NCBI GenBank assembly: GCA_947565475.1 | Contig: CANOGI010000166.1 | Location: forward strand, 1-5,074 | Direction of reading: 5' to 3' | Length of the DNA stretch: 5,074 nt | Source of the DNA: an uncultured Eubacteriaceae bacterium | Lineage (GTDB): Bacteria > Bacillota > Clostridia > Lachnospirales > CAG-274 | In this document: positions 1-5,074 of the stretch, piece after piece | How positions within the stretch are numbered: the first letter of the stretch is position 1 | Layout of the letters: every line of letters begins with the position of its first letter | Position numbers and translations under genes: made by a program | The notes under the pieces: generated by a model | Database searches by the model: none | What the model saw: only the letters and a program-made list of their open reading frames with translations | What the model was told of the DNA's origin: nothing

Positions 1-242
1 TTACCGTATCTTATTTTATATTTAATAAACCGTCCTATTTTATTATCCGGAAGTTTAGTTACAATAGCGGAACGTACACCGAGAAAAGCGGCACCTGAAG
101 CTACGTTAAGCTCAGAGCCCCCCGCGTTTTTCTCAAAAACCTGTCCCTGAGAAATCTTCTCTTTATCAGGAGGTGATAATCTTAGCATAACCTCGCCAAA
201 ACTAATCAAGTCAAATTTTTTATTATCTTTAATAAAATCCAT
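1..242 (-). CDS. PfkB-family sugar kinase, KdgK-like (5' part only)
   Basis: This is the N-terminal 80 codons of a ribokinase/PfkB-family carbohydrate kinase; the rest lies beyond the left edge. Reading leftward from ATG at 242-240, the protein opens with a short lysine-rich lead and then the first beta strand, FGEVMLRLSPP (residues 15-25). The family's N-terminal substrate-binding motif follows, GGSELNVASGAAFLG (41-55), with the Gly-Gly and Asn-Val-Ala of PfkB signature 1. Next comes VTKLPDNKIGRFI (61-73). The combination of MLRLSPP with GGSE-NVA and TKLPDN resembles 2-keto-3-deoxygluconate kinases (2-dehydro-3-deoxygluconokinase), which phosphorylate KDG with ATP in uronate and pectin breakdown. 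Fructokinase or another sugar specificity cannot be excluded because the catalytic Asp and ATP-binding region are missing. A modest Shine-Dalgarno (AAAGG, 255-259) lies 12 bases upstream. The gene is 222 bases downstream of trpS and probably has its own promoter. Family assignment is firm; substrate is inferred. Confidence 0.85.
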   Translation of the reverse strand, partial: MDFIKDNKKFDLISFGEVMLRLSPPDKEKISQGQVFEKNAGGSELNVASGAAFLGVRSAIVTKLPDNKIGRFIKYKIRYG

Positions 243-268
243 AATTAAAACCGACCTTTCTAACTCTT

Positions 269-344
269 ATTGTATTTCTATAAAACAATGTCATAACAAT
301 ATCGCCTTTATAATTAATATACCGAATTACTTTCAAAATATAAA
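269..344 (-). promoter_or_regulatory. Candidate promoter region for the sugar kinase
   Basis: Two weak sigma-A-like arrangements read leftward here. The distal one has TTTATA (minus strand, 339-344), a 17-base spacer and TATATT (316-321). The proximal one has TTATGA (291-296), a 16-base spacer and TACAAT (269-274). The -10 boxes match consensus at 5 of 6 positions; the -35 boxes are poor. The region is very A/T-rich, so chance matches are likely. The long gap after trpS makes an independent promoter here reasonable, but which hexamers are used is a guess. Confidence 0.3.
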
Positions 345-386
345 TAATTTATGGCAAAACAATAAATAATAAAGAAATAACCTATA

Positions 387-468
387 ATAAAATCAATAGT
401 GCCAAATATTCTTTTGCCCTAAAATTTTCAAAAATCAATTAAATCCACTGTTCCAAATACCCTTTTAC
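387..468. repeat. Imperfect direct repeat of the trpS 3' end
   Basis: On the minus strand a segment starting at the trpS stop region (GTAAAAGGGTATTTGGAAC, 450-468) is echoed 51 bases further on (GCAAAAGAATATTTGGCAC, 399-417). The 19-base cores agree at 14 or 15 positions. The similarity continues weakly through a shared GATTT to give roughly 31 aligned bases. The second copy can fold into a poor stem (GCAAAA / TTTGGC around GAATA), but no run of T follows, so I do not call it a terminator. It may be a decayed local duplication or chance in A/T-rich DNA. No other clear trpS terminator is seen. Confidence 0.35.
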
Positions 469-1466
469 TGCGGAAATCCAACCTTTTTCTTAACTTTTCT
501 TAAAGTTTTATTAGCTATATAAGAAGCTTTGTCGGCTCCCTCTTTTATTACCGAATCAATATAAGCTTTGTCAGATGAAAGCTCTCTATACTTTTCTTGA
601 ATAGGTCTAATCTCTTTTATAACAGCTTCCGCGACAGCCTCTTTAAATTCCCCATATCCAACGCCTCTAAACTCATTCTCAGAATCTTCAGAAGATTTTC
701 CTGTTACAGCGCTGTAAATATTTAAAAGATTACTTATACCCGGCTTATCCTCCCCATATCTTATTTCATTATCGGAATCCGTTACGCTCCTTTTAATTTT
801 ATTTCTTATAAGATTTAAGTCATCCAAAATGTAAATAACATTGTTATCATTGTCGCTTTCCGATTTAGACATTTTTTTAGAAGGATTTTGAAGACCCATA
901 ATTCTCGCGCCAACTTTCGGAATAAATCCCTCAGGAATTTTAAATACCTCACCATAAATATTATTAAACCTTTCGGCTATATCTCTGCATATCTCAAGAT
1001 GCTGACGCTGGTCCTCTCCGACAGGAACAACGTCTGTCTGATAAAGAAGTATATCAGCCGCCATAAGAACAGGATAAGTAAAAAGCCCTGAATTTATATT
1101 TTCCGAATGTTTTGATGATTTTTCTTTAAACTGAGTCATTCTGTTAAGCTCGCCCATATAAGTAAAACAGTTTAAAATCCACGAGAGTTCCGCGTGAGCC
1201 GGAACATCCGATTGATAATATATAATATTTTTTTCCGGATCAAGTCCGATAGCTATAAATAAAGTAATTAAATCCCTTGTTTTCTTTCTAAGATTGGCGG
1301 AATCCTGCCTTACTGTAATAGCGTGCATATTGGCAATACTAAAAATACAATCGAAATCATCTTTGAGATTTTTCCAGTTTTTGAGGGCTCCTAAATAGTT
1401 CCCCAAAGAAGGATACCCCGATGGTTGCATAGCGCTGTAAATAATTTTCTTTTTCTCATCTAACAT
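465..1466 (-). CDS. trpS: Tryptophanyl-tRNA synthetase (TrpRS)
   Basis: This cytoplasmic class I aminoacyl-tRNA synthetase activates L-tryptophan with ATP and charges tRNA-Trp. From the ATG at 1466 the protein has 333 residues, the usual length for a bacterial TrpRS. The N-terminal HIGH-type signature is PSGYPSLGNYLGAL (residues 15-28), the normal TrpRS variant. SDVPAHAELSW and YTYPVLMAADILLYQTD-like segments build the Rossmann core and Trp pocket. VPVGEDQRQHLE (147-158) is the conserved family motif. KMSKS is intact at 198-202, followed by the acidic/Asn stretch typical of the family. The helical anticodon-binding end is complete through LRKVKKKVGFPQ, so the enzyme should be active. A GTG 12 bases further upstream (1476-1478) is in frame, but it overlaps the Shine-Dalgarno, so the ATG is preferred. 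The gene starts 62 bases after the stalk-protein gene with no terminator or T-box leader between them, so co-transcription is likely. Confidence 0.97.
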   Translation of the reverse strand: MLDEKKKIIYSAMQPSGYPSLGNYLGALKNWKNLKDDFDCIFSIANMHAITVRQDSANLRKKTRDLITLFIAIGLDPEKNIIYYQSDVPAHAELSWILNCFTYMGELNRMTQFKEKSSKHSENINSGLFTYPVLMAADILLYQTDVVPVGEDQRQHLEICRDIAERFNNIYGEVFKIPEGFIPKVGARIMGLQNPSKKMSKSESDNDNNVIYILDDLNLIRNKIKRSVTDSDNEIRYGEDKPGISNLLNIYSAVTGKSSEDSENEFRGVGYGEFKEAVAEAVIKEIRPIQEKYRELSSDKAYIDSVIKEGADKASYIANKTLRKVKKKVGFPQ

Positions 1467-1477
1467 AAAAATTCTCA

Positions 1478-1482
1478 CTCCT
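1478..1482 (-). promoter_or_regulatory. trpS ribosome binding site that fixes the ATG start
   Basis: Minus-strand AGGAG sits 11 bases before the ATG at 1464-1466. The upstream in-frame GTG (1476-1478) begins on the last G of this motif and has no Shine-Dalgarno of its own. That rules against the four-residue-longer start. The spacing is at the long end of normal. Confidence 0.7.
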
Positions 1483-1528
1483 AATCTTATGGTACTCTTA
1501 TAAAAATACCCTCAATAAAAACGTATCT

Positions 1529-2599
1529 TTATTCAGAAACCACTTTTACACTTCTCTCAAGTTTTTCAATAATAACACTATCTCTTTCCTTTTCAAAAAC
1601 ATTATCCTTTCCGCTTATTATAATAAAATCTCCGTCCTCAAATATATTTTTATCAAAAATATCCGAAAAAACATCAAGAGCTAAATAGGAAAACTCATTT
1701 ATTATTTTAAAAGCGTTCGGAGTTTGTTCTTCTGTTTTATCACCCTTTTTGTTTACGATAACAGCGTCTTTTTTACTTGAAAAAATAGCCTCACGATTAT
1801 TATAACTTATAGTAAGCTCTTTAAGCTCGCCGTCCCAATCTACCTCACCGCCAAAAATAGAAGAAATCAACTTTACTGGAATATAATTTCTCTCACTCTC
1901 TGTAACCGGAACAAGATTTTTATTATTTTCATCAATAGGCAGTGTTTTCTCATTAAAATGAACATAGCAATTATCCTTTTCAAGAACAAAAACATTTCTG
2001 AGTTTCATTTTCTCAAGAAGTTCATTTATAAGGTCTTTGTCTTTTTCCCTGTCAAAAAAAATATCCTCATTACTGACAATAACAATATTTCCATCAGAAA
2101 AAACATTTCTTTCAAAAGCTTCTGAAACCTCAGATAACGGAATATAAATAATTCCATCAACAATCTCAATACTATTTTCAGCGATTTTTTCCTCCTCATT
2201 TAAATTGTCAATTATTTTTATTTTATTATCTCTAAGAACAACCGCCCTATTATTATATCTGACGACAAATTCCCCCACGTTCTCATCCCATGAAATATTC
2301 CCTTTAAACGCTGACTGAAAAAAGGACTGCGGCACATAAACTCTGTTATTGATTATCTTAGGAACAATCAACTCACTCTCAGAGTCTAAAGAAAACAATT
2401 TATCATTTAGTAATACAGACGAACTGCCAACCTTAATTACAATGGAATCTCTCATTTTATCCGTTTCGGAAACGCTTACCTCAACTGTTTGATTTTGTAT
2501 GCCCTCATTTTCATTAGTATCGTTTATCTGCGCTAAAAAAACAATACATAAAACAAGAAAATAAACGATTATAATATTTATTACAAGCTTGTTCTTCAT
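1529..2599 (-). CDS. Membrane-anchored or secreted protein with two tandem copper-amine-oxidase-N-like 'stalk' repeats
   Basis: This 356-residue envelope protein has unknown function. Residues 5-22 form one hydrophobic segment after MKNK, a signal peptide or N-terminal anchor. The only Cys there (18) lacks a good lipobox. A short acidic/Asn-rich linker follows. Two homologous units of about 145 residues come next (about 53-198 and 203-347). Each holds the Cu_amine_oxidN1-type signature: YVPQSFFQSAFKGNISWD (88-105) and YIPVKLISSIFGGEVDWD (239-256), each leading to a strand ending in YNNR. Each unit has a second half: IYIPLSEVSEAF then NVFSDGNIVIVS (165-176), and FSYLALDVFSDIF then NIFEDGDFIIIS (318-329). 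Despite the family name there is no amine oxidase domain and no sign of copper binding. Such domains are common in surface proteins of Clostridia and Paenibacillus, where they are thought to be structural or ligand-binding. ATG is well supported by AGGAGG (2608-2613) eight bases upstream. Nearby murein genes suggest, but do not prove, a wall-related role. Confidence 0.8.
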   Translation of the reverse strand: MKNKLVINIIIVYFLVLCIVFLAQINDTNENEGIQNQTVEVSVSETDKMRDSIVIKVGSSSVLLNDKLFSLDSESELIVPKIINNRVYVPQSFFQSAFKGNISWDENVGEFVVRYNNRAVVLRDNKIKIIDNLNEEEKIAENSIEIVDGIIYIPLSEVSEAFERNVFSDGNIVIVSNEDIFFDREKDKDLINELLEKMKLRNVFVLEKDNCYVHFNEKTLPIDENNKNLVPVTESERNYIPVKLISSIFGGEVDWDGELKELTISYNNREAIFSSKKDAVIVNKKGDKTEEQTPNAFKIINEFSYLALDVFSDIFDKNIFEDGDFIIISGKDNVFEKERDSVIIEKLERSVKVVSE

Positions 2600-2668
2600 A
2601 AAACAAACCTCCTGAGTTAAAACTATTCGTAAATCCGTTTCGTTAGTTTATTTAAAGGATATTTAAAA

Positions 2669-2697
2669 ATTATATATTATTACATATTAATTATTAA
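2669..2697 (-). promoter_or_regulatory. Likely sigma-A promoter for the stalk-protein gene
   Basis: Reading leftward there is TTAATA (-35, 2692-2697; 4 of 6 to TTGACA), a 17-base spacer and a perfect TATAAT (-10, 2669-2674). This is about 70 bases before the start codon at 2599 and downstream of the palindromic element. It would start the stalk gene and probably trpS independently of ftsX and the peptidase gene. The surrounding DNA is extremely A/T-rich, which weakens any hexamer match. Confidence 0.45.
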
Positions 2698-2909
2698 AAC
2701 AGCGTAAACAAAAATCCTTAAAAAATTATGAAAAAAATTTTCAACTTAAAAATCATCAAAAAACATAAACACATCACAGGCAAAATAATCAAAAAATTTT
2801 CATTAAAAATATAATCTTTTTTAACTTAATTTTTTGATATTTTAACCCTTATAATACATTGTTTATGAAAAATAAAATAAACACTCTTTAGAAAATCCGC
2901 TATTTCTCC
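2698..2909. other. A/T-rich non-coding spacer
   Basis: About 210 bases of very A/T-rich sequence with no supportable gene on either strand. It contains an imperfect direct repeat: AAAAAATTTTCA plus TTAAAAAT at 2732-2753, where the two parts are separated by AC, and again without the gap at 2791-2810. A 28-codon plus-strand reading frame (2728-2814) has no ribosome binding site and only reflects poly-A composition. The left flank of the palindromic element (TTTAGAAAAT at 2887-2896) falls at its right end. Confidence 0.6.
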
Positions 2910-2940
2910 TAATTTAACATAAGTTCGATTAAAAATAACA

Positions 2941-2957
2941 GCAAAACGTAGTTTTGC
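2941..2957. repeat. Perfect hairpin GCAAAAC-GTA-GTTTTGC
   Basis: Perfect 7-bp inverted repeat with a 3-base loop, just inside the left terminal repeat of the element. Its GCAAAACG half recurs directly at 3034-3041, beside a second palindromic patch centred on AAAGCTTT (3042-3049). This suggests that the element grew from related palindromic units. Confidence 0.65.
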
Positions 2958-2960
2958 TCA

Positions 2961-3025
2961 GAAGTTTTTGTCAAACTTTTTTCAATAAAAGAAGCAAAAA
3001 ACTTTTGCGAAAAACTTCGTTTTTC
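2961..3025. repeat. Overlapping, mutually exclusive hairpins
   Basis: GAAGTTTTT (2961-2969) can pair with AAAAACTTC (3010-3018), at the base of a longer imperfect stem whose arms continue inward through the two A/T tracts. The same 3' arm can instead form a tight 7-bp hairpin, GAAAAAC-TTC-GTTTTTC (3009-3025). Both cannot form at once. Confidence 0.55.
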
Positions 3026-3136
3026 TAGATTCGGCAAAACGAAAGCTTTGCGTTATAAAGTTTAGGTCAAGCCTTTAAAAAGGCCCTCCGGGTGTGGGAC
3101 AGCGTCCTACGGTTTTAATCTTTTAAGTTGGTGATA

Positions 3137-3160
3137 TGAGGCAGAGCCTCAAGGTTTTTA
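3137..3160 (+). terminator. Terminator-like hairpin inside the element (plus-strand sense)
   Basis: TGAGGC-AGA-GCCTCA (3137-3151) is a perfect 6-bp G/C-rich stem with a 3-base loop. On the plus strand AGG and then five T follow, resembling a weak intrinsic terminator. No plus-strand gene runs into it, and on the minus strand there is no T run after the stem. It may be only one of the element's structural hairpins. Confidence 0.25.
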
Positions 3161-3185
3161 TTCTTAGAAAGTATTTTGGGAAGTT

Positions 3186-3216
3186 TGGAACCTTTTTGCG
3201 ATAGAAAAAGGCTCCA
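3186..3216. repeat. Long stem-loop near the right end of the element
   Basis: TGGAACCTTTTT pairs with AAAAAGGCTCCA around the loop GCGATAG, with 11 of 12 pairs formed. It is the strongest single stem in the element. It is the first strong hairpin met by transcripts leaving the M23 peptidase gene (about 110 bases past its stop), so it could slow or end transcription or protect the mRNA 3' end. It lacks a following T run on either strand, so it is not a classical terminator. Confidence 0.5.
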
Positions 3217-3326
3217 TTAACTATAAATTTCTGTCGAACTTACGTTAATTTATTTTAATTCTCAAACACACTCTGAATTTTCTAAAAATCCATAGCAGCC
3301 GTTAAAACAAGATAAATAAATACTAA

Positions 3327-4637
3327 TTATTTTAAATAAGGCGTTGGGTCTACCGCCATACCATTTTTCCTGACCTCAAAATGAAGATGAACACCTGTGG
3401 AATAACCTGTAGTTCCTGCCTTAGCGATAACTTGTCCTCTGCTTACCTCATCTCCCACATTGACTGTAAGACTTGAGTTATGTCCATATAACGTACTTGT
3501 GCCGTCGCCATGGTCAACAATAACAGTGTTCCCATATCCACCTTTTGTGCCAGCAAAAATAACCGTTCCGCTGGCAGCCGCCACAACATCGGCGTTCATA
3601 GTCGCTTTAAGGTCAAGCCCTGTATGTACTTCCTCCTTACCGCTTATAGGATTTGTGCGTTTTCCATAAGGAGCGTTAGGCGCCGACCCGCTGGACGCTG
3701 GTACAGGATACGCCATTTTTCCATTATTTGAGGAAGAAACAGGATTAGATGGTTTTGAACTTGGCGAATTGTTATTTGTGTTATTACTTGTGTTATTGTT
3801 TGAAGCGGATGAATTATTATTTGAGGTTTTCGCCTTAGCCTCCGCTTCCCTCGCTTTTTTTTCTCTCTCCGCTTTCTCGGCGGCCGCCTTTTTCTGAGCC
3901 TGAAGTCTTGCCTGCTCTTTTCTTATAAGAACAGCAATTTCCTCATCCGCGTCTTTTAAATCCTGAAGTTGCTGAAGATATAGTTTCTCATCTTCCGAAA
4001 GTTTTTTTACCAATTCTTGTTTTTCCTCAATTCGCCTGTCAAGAACATCTTTCTTTTCCTTTTCCTCCGCTGAAAGTCTTTCAACTTCCTCTTTTTTAAC
4101 TTTTATATTCTCAATATCTTGTGCTATTCTCTTCTCCGTAGCCTCATATTGAGCGATAATATTCTGGTCATACTCAATAATTTTATCAGCATATTCTGTG
4201 CGCCTTAAAAAATCCGAAAAATCCTCAGATTCAAAAATAATCTCAAAATATCCCTCTGTACCGTTCTCATATATAATTCGCATACGCTCTTTAAAAATAT
4301 CTATCTGGCTTTCTTTATCGGCGTTGGCTTTTTTCAAATCCTCTTGTGTTTTCGCCAAAGTTTCCTTTGTTTCTTCAAGTTTTTCATTAAGAGAATTAAT
4401 TTCCCTTTGAACTTCCATAAGCTCGTTATCAAGGCGCTCAACTTCTATAAGAACATCACTTTTTTCTTTTTGCGTACCATCAAGAGAATTTTGTGTTTTG
4501 TCACTTTGTCTTTTTAAGTCTTTCTGCTCTTTTTGAAGCTGTGAAATACTTTTCGCGCCATATATCTGCATATTAAAAGTAAGGCTTAAAGATAAAAAAA
4601 CAATAAAAACCAATTTTTTTGAAATAACCTTTTTCAA
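3327..4637 (-). CDS. Secreted coiled-coil M23 murein endopeptidase (FtsEX-linked, PcsB/CwlO/EnvC-like)
   Basis: This is a secreted peptidoglycan hydrolase, likely cutting stem-peptide cross-links when switched on by FtsEX at division or elongation sites. With the TTG start it has 436 residues. A signal peptide (MKKVISKK then a hydrophobic run) probably ends near YGA at 28. Long charged coiled coils span about 30-120 and 150-247, separated by the hinge typical of PcsB/CwlO proteins (RIIYENG, 120-126; SDFLRRTEYAD, 141-151). An Ala/Lys/Glu-rich helix and an Asn/Ser linker (about 271-306) lead to the LytM/M23 domain (about 335-433). All active-site residues are present: HTGLD gives zinc ligands His338 and Asp342, HLH gives His417 and zinc ligand His419, and His386 sits in LYGH. 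The enzyme should therefore be catalytic, unlike degenerate EnvC-type activators. The gene follows ftsX by 108 bases, the usual order. B. subtilis CwlO differs in having an NlpC/P60 end and PcsB a CHAP end, so the exact name is left open. Confidence 0.92.
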   Translation of the reverse strand: MKKVISKKLVFIVFLSLSLTFNMQIYGAKSISQLQKEQKDLKRQSDKTQNSLDGTQKEKSDVLIEVERLDNELMEVQREINSLNEKLEETKETLAKTQEDLKKANADKESQIDIFKERMRIIYENGTEGYFEIIFESEDFSDFLRRTEYADKIIEYDQNIIAQYEATEKRIAQDIENIKVKKEEVERLSAEEKEKKDVLDRRIEEKQELVKKLSEDEKLYLQQLQDLKDADEEIAVLIRKEQARLQAQKKAAAEKAEREKKAREAEAKAKTSNNNSSASNNNTSNNTNNNSPSSKPSNPVSSSNNGKMAYPVPASSGSAPNAPYGKRTNPISGKEEVHTGLDLKATMNADVVAAASGTVIFAGTKGGYGNTVIVDHGDGTSTLYGHNSSLTVNVGDEVSRGQVIAKAGTTGYSTGVHLHFEVRKNGMAVDPTPYLK

Positions 4638-4643
4638 TATATA

Positions 4644-4652
4644 CACCCCTTT
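4644..4652 (-). promoter_or_regulatory. Ribosome binding site selecting a TTG start for the M23 peptidase
   Basis: Minus-strand AAAGGGGTG (one base short of the ideal AAAGGAGGTG) lies 6 bases before TTG at 4635-4637. The in-frame GTG at 4644-4646 is itself part of this motif and cannot use it. Starting at TTG also gives a classical MKK- signal peptide start, so I place the start there instead of three codons upstream. Confidence 0.7.
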
Positions 4653-4745
4653 AAAATACTGTCTTAAAACAATATGAACAAATCAATTAGCATTTTCCTA
4701 AACAATAGACCGCTCAATAACGAATAACCCACGGTATCCGCATTC

Positions 4746-5074
4746 TCAGACATTAAGATGTTTCCTTATAGAAGTTATACTTCCCAAGGCTCCTAATCCT
4801 CCCCCGATTATCAAGGCCACTGGTACAACAAAAGAAAATATCTCAGAACTCGGACAGAACTCAAAGAGCCTTTTTATAATAGAAAATTCATTATACATAG
4901 CACTTACAATCTCACCATAGAAAATCCAGCTTATGACACAAGGAATAATCGCCCCGATAATACCTATAAGAAGCCCTTCAACAATAAAAGGTCCTCTTAT
5001 AAACCCATCGGTCGCCCCCACATATTTCATAATGTTTATTTCATTCTTTCTTAAAAGCACTGTAAGTTTTATCG
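4746..5074 (-). CDS. ftsX: Cell-division protein FtsX (C-terminal part)
   Basis: This is the last 108 residues of FtsX, the membrane subunit of the FtsE-FtsX complex, which couples ATP hydrolysis by FtsE to activation of murein hydrolases outside the membrane. The reading frame stays open to the right edge, upstream of an internal GTG at 5060, so the gene is cut by the window and not short. RKNEINIMKYVGAT is the very conserved cytoplasmic loop of Firmicute FtsX. A transmembrane helix follows (FIVEGLLIGIIGAIIPCVI), then an extracytoplasmic loop with GEIVSAMYNEF, and a final helix (FSFVVPVALIIGGGLGALGS) ending in SIRKHLNV before TGA. The usual FtsX has four helices with a large outer domain between the first two; only the last two helices are visible. 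The coiled-coil M23 hydrolase 108 bases downstream is its expected partner. ftsE would be expected just outside the window. Confidence 0.93.
   Translation of the reverse strand, partial: IKLTVLLRKNEINIMKYVGATDGFIRGPFIVEGLLIGIIGAIIPCVISWIFYGEIVSAMYNEFSIIKRLFEFCPSSEIFSFVVPVALIIGGGLGALGSITSIRKHLNV

Larger units (their letters stand above)
2910..3252. mobile_element. MITE-like structured intergenic element with terminal inverted repeats
   Basis: The two ends are imperfect inverted copies. TAATTTAACATAAGTTCGA occurs at 2910-2928, and its reverse complement with 2 mismatches of 19 at 3234-3252. Both ends are bounded by TA. The inner 15 bases (2914-2928 and 3234-3248) differ at one position. The 343-base element has no coding capacity and is packed with short hairpins: 2941-2957 (7-bp stem), 2961-3018 (long imperfect stem), 3009-3025 (7-bp stem), 3071-3084 (GCCTTT/AAAGGC), 3097-3107 (GGAC/GTCC), 3137-3151 (TGAGGC/GCCTCA) and 3186-3216 (about 12 bp). 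The interior from about 3065 to 3155 is clearly richer in G/C than its surroundings. Size, ends, lack of genes and position between genes fit a non-autonomous MITE or a related genome-wide palindromic repeat. A structured RNA gene is the alternative. Copy number cannot be judged from one window. Confidence 0.55.

Noticed and set aside
400..418. Possible trpS terminator in the second repeat copy
   Set aside because: The stem is short, has a mismatch, is A/T-rich and has no T run after it on the minus strand.
888..1091. Plus-strand 67-codon frame inside trpS
   Set aside because: It is antisense to the conserved KMSKS/GEDQ region of trpS, has no family features and no ribosome binding site. It is a shadow of the real gene.
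2728..2814. Plus-strand 28-codon frame encoding a very Lys-rich peptide (starts MKKIFNLKIIKK)
   Set aside because: It has no Shine-Dalgarno, and its Lys/Ile content is what poly-A-rich spacer gives by chance. It also overlaps a direct repeat, and no neighbour suggests a plus-strand gene.
2910..3252. CRISPR array or tRNA/rRNA gene in the palindromic region
   Set aside because: There are no regularly spaced identical repeats and no tRNA cloverleaf or rRNA-like sequence. The repeats are inverted and of differing sequence.
3460..3731. Two overlapping plus-strand frames opposite the M23 domain
   Set aside because: They mirror the catalytic domain in other frames. The minus-strand frame holds every active-site residue, so these are shadows.
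4198..4410. Plus-strand 70-codon frame opposite the coiled coil
   Set aside because: Its Ser/Leu-rich composition is the antisense of a Glu/Lys coiled coil, so it is not a gene.
4650..4680. Promoter-like TTGTTC-17-TATTTT before the M23 gene
   Set aside because: The -10 box would abut the Shine-Dalgarno, so the transcript would start in or after the ribosome binding site. Transcription from upstream of ftsX is more likely.

Overview
The window looks like chromosomal DNA from a low-GC Firmicute, most probably a member of the Clostridia. The grounds are strong A/T bias at third codon positions, Shine-Dalgarno-led genes with GTG/TTG alternatives, an FtsX plus coiled-coil M23 peptidase pair, and a protein built from copper-amine-oxidase-like 'stalk' domains. 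The assignment is inferred from these features, not from a database match. All five genes lie on the minus strand, so they are transcribed from right to left.

Right to left: (1) the 3' end of ftsX (4746 to the window edge), the membrane subunit of the FtsE-FtsX divisome transporter-like complex. (2) After 108 bases, a secreted coiled-coil/M23 murein endopeptidase of the PcsB/CwlO/EnvC-like type (3327-4637, TTG start), the expected periplasmic or wall-side partner of FtsEX. (3) A gene-free stretch of about 700 bases (2600-3326). It holds a palindrome-rich element of about 343 bases with 19-bp imperfect terminal inverted repeats (2910-3252), a very A/T-rich spacer, and a likely promoter for the next gene. 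(4) A membrane-anchored or secreted protein with two tandem stalk repeats (1529-2599). (5) After 62 bases, trpS, tryptophanyl-tRNA synthetase (465-1466). (6) A 222-base spacer containing an imperfect direct repeat of the trpS 3' end and possible promoters. (7) The 5' part of a PfkB-family sugar kinase, KdgK-like (1-242).

The first two genes form a coherent peptidoglycan-splitting unit: FtsEX undergoes ATP-driven conformational change and switches on the coiled-coil hydrolase. The stalk protein may also work at the envelope, but its function is unknown. trpS and the sugar kinase are housekeeping or metabolic genes with no evident functional tie to the rest. The most unusual feature is the structured, MITE-like intergenic element. 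I see no phage, CRISPR, toxin-antitoxin or defence genes, and nothing that amounts to a new multi-gene system.
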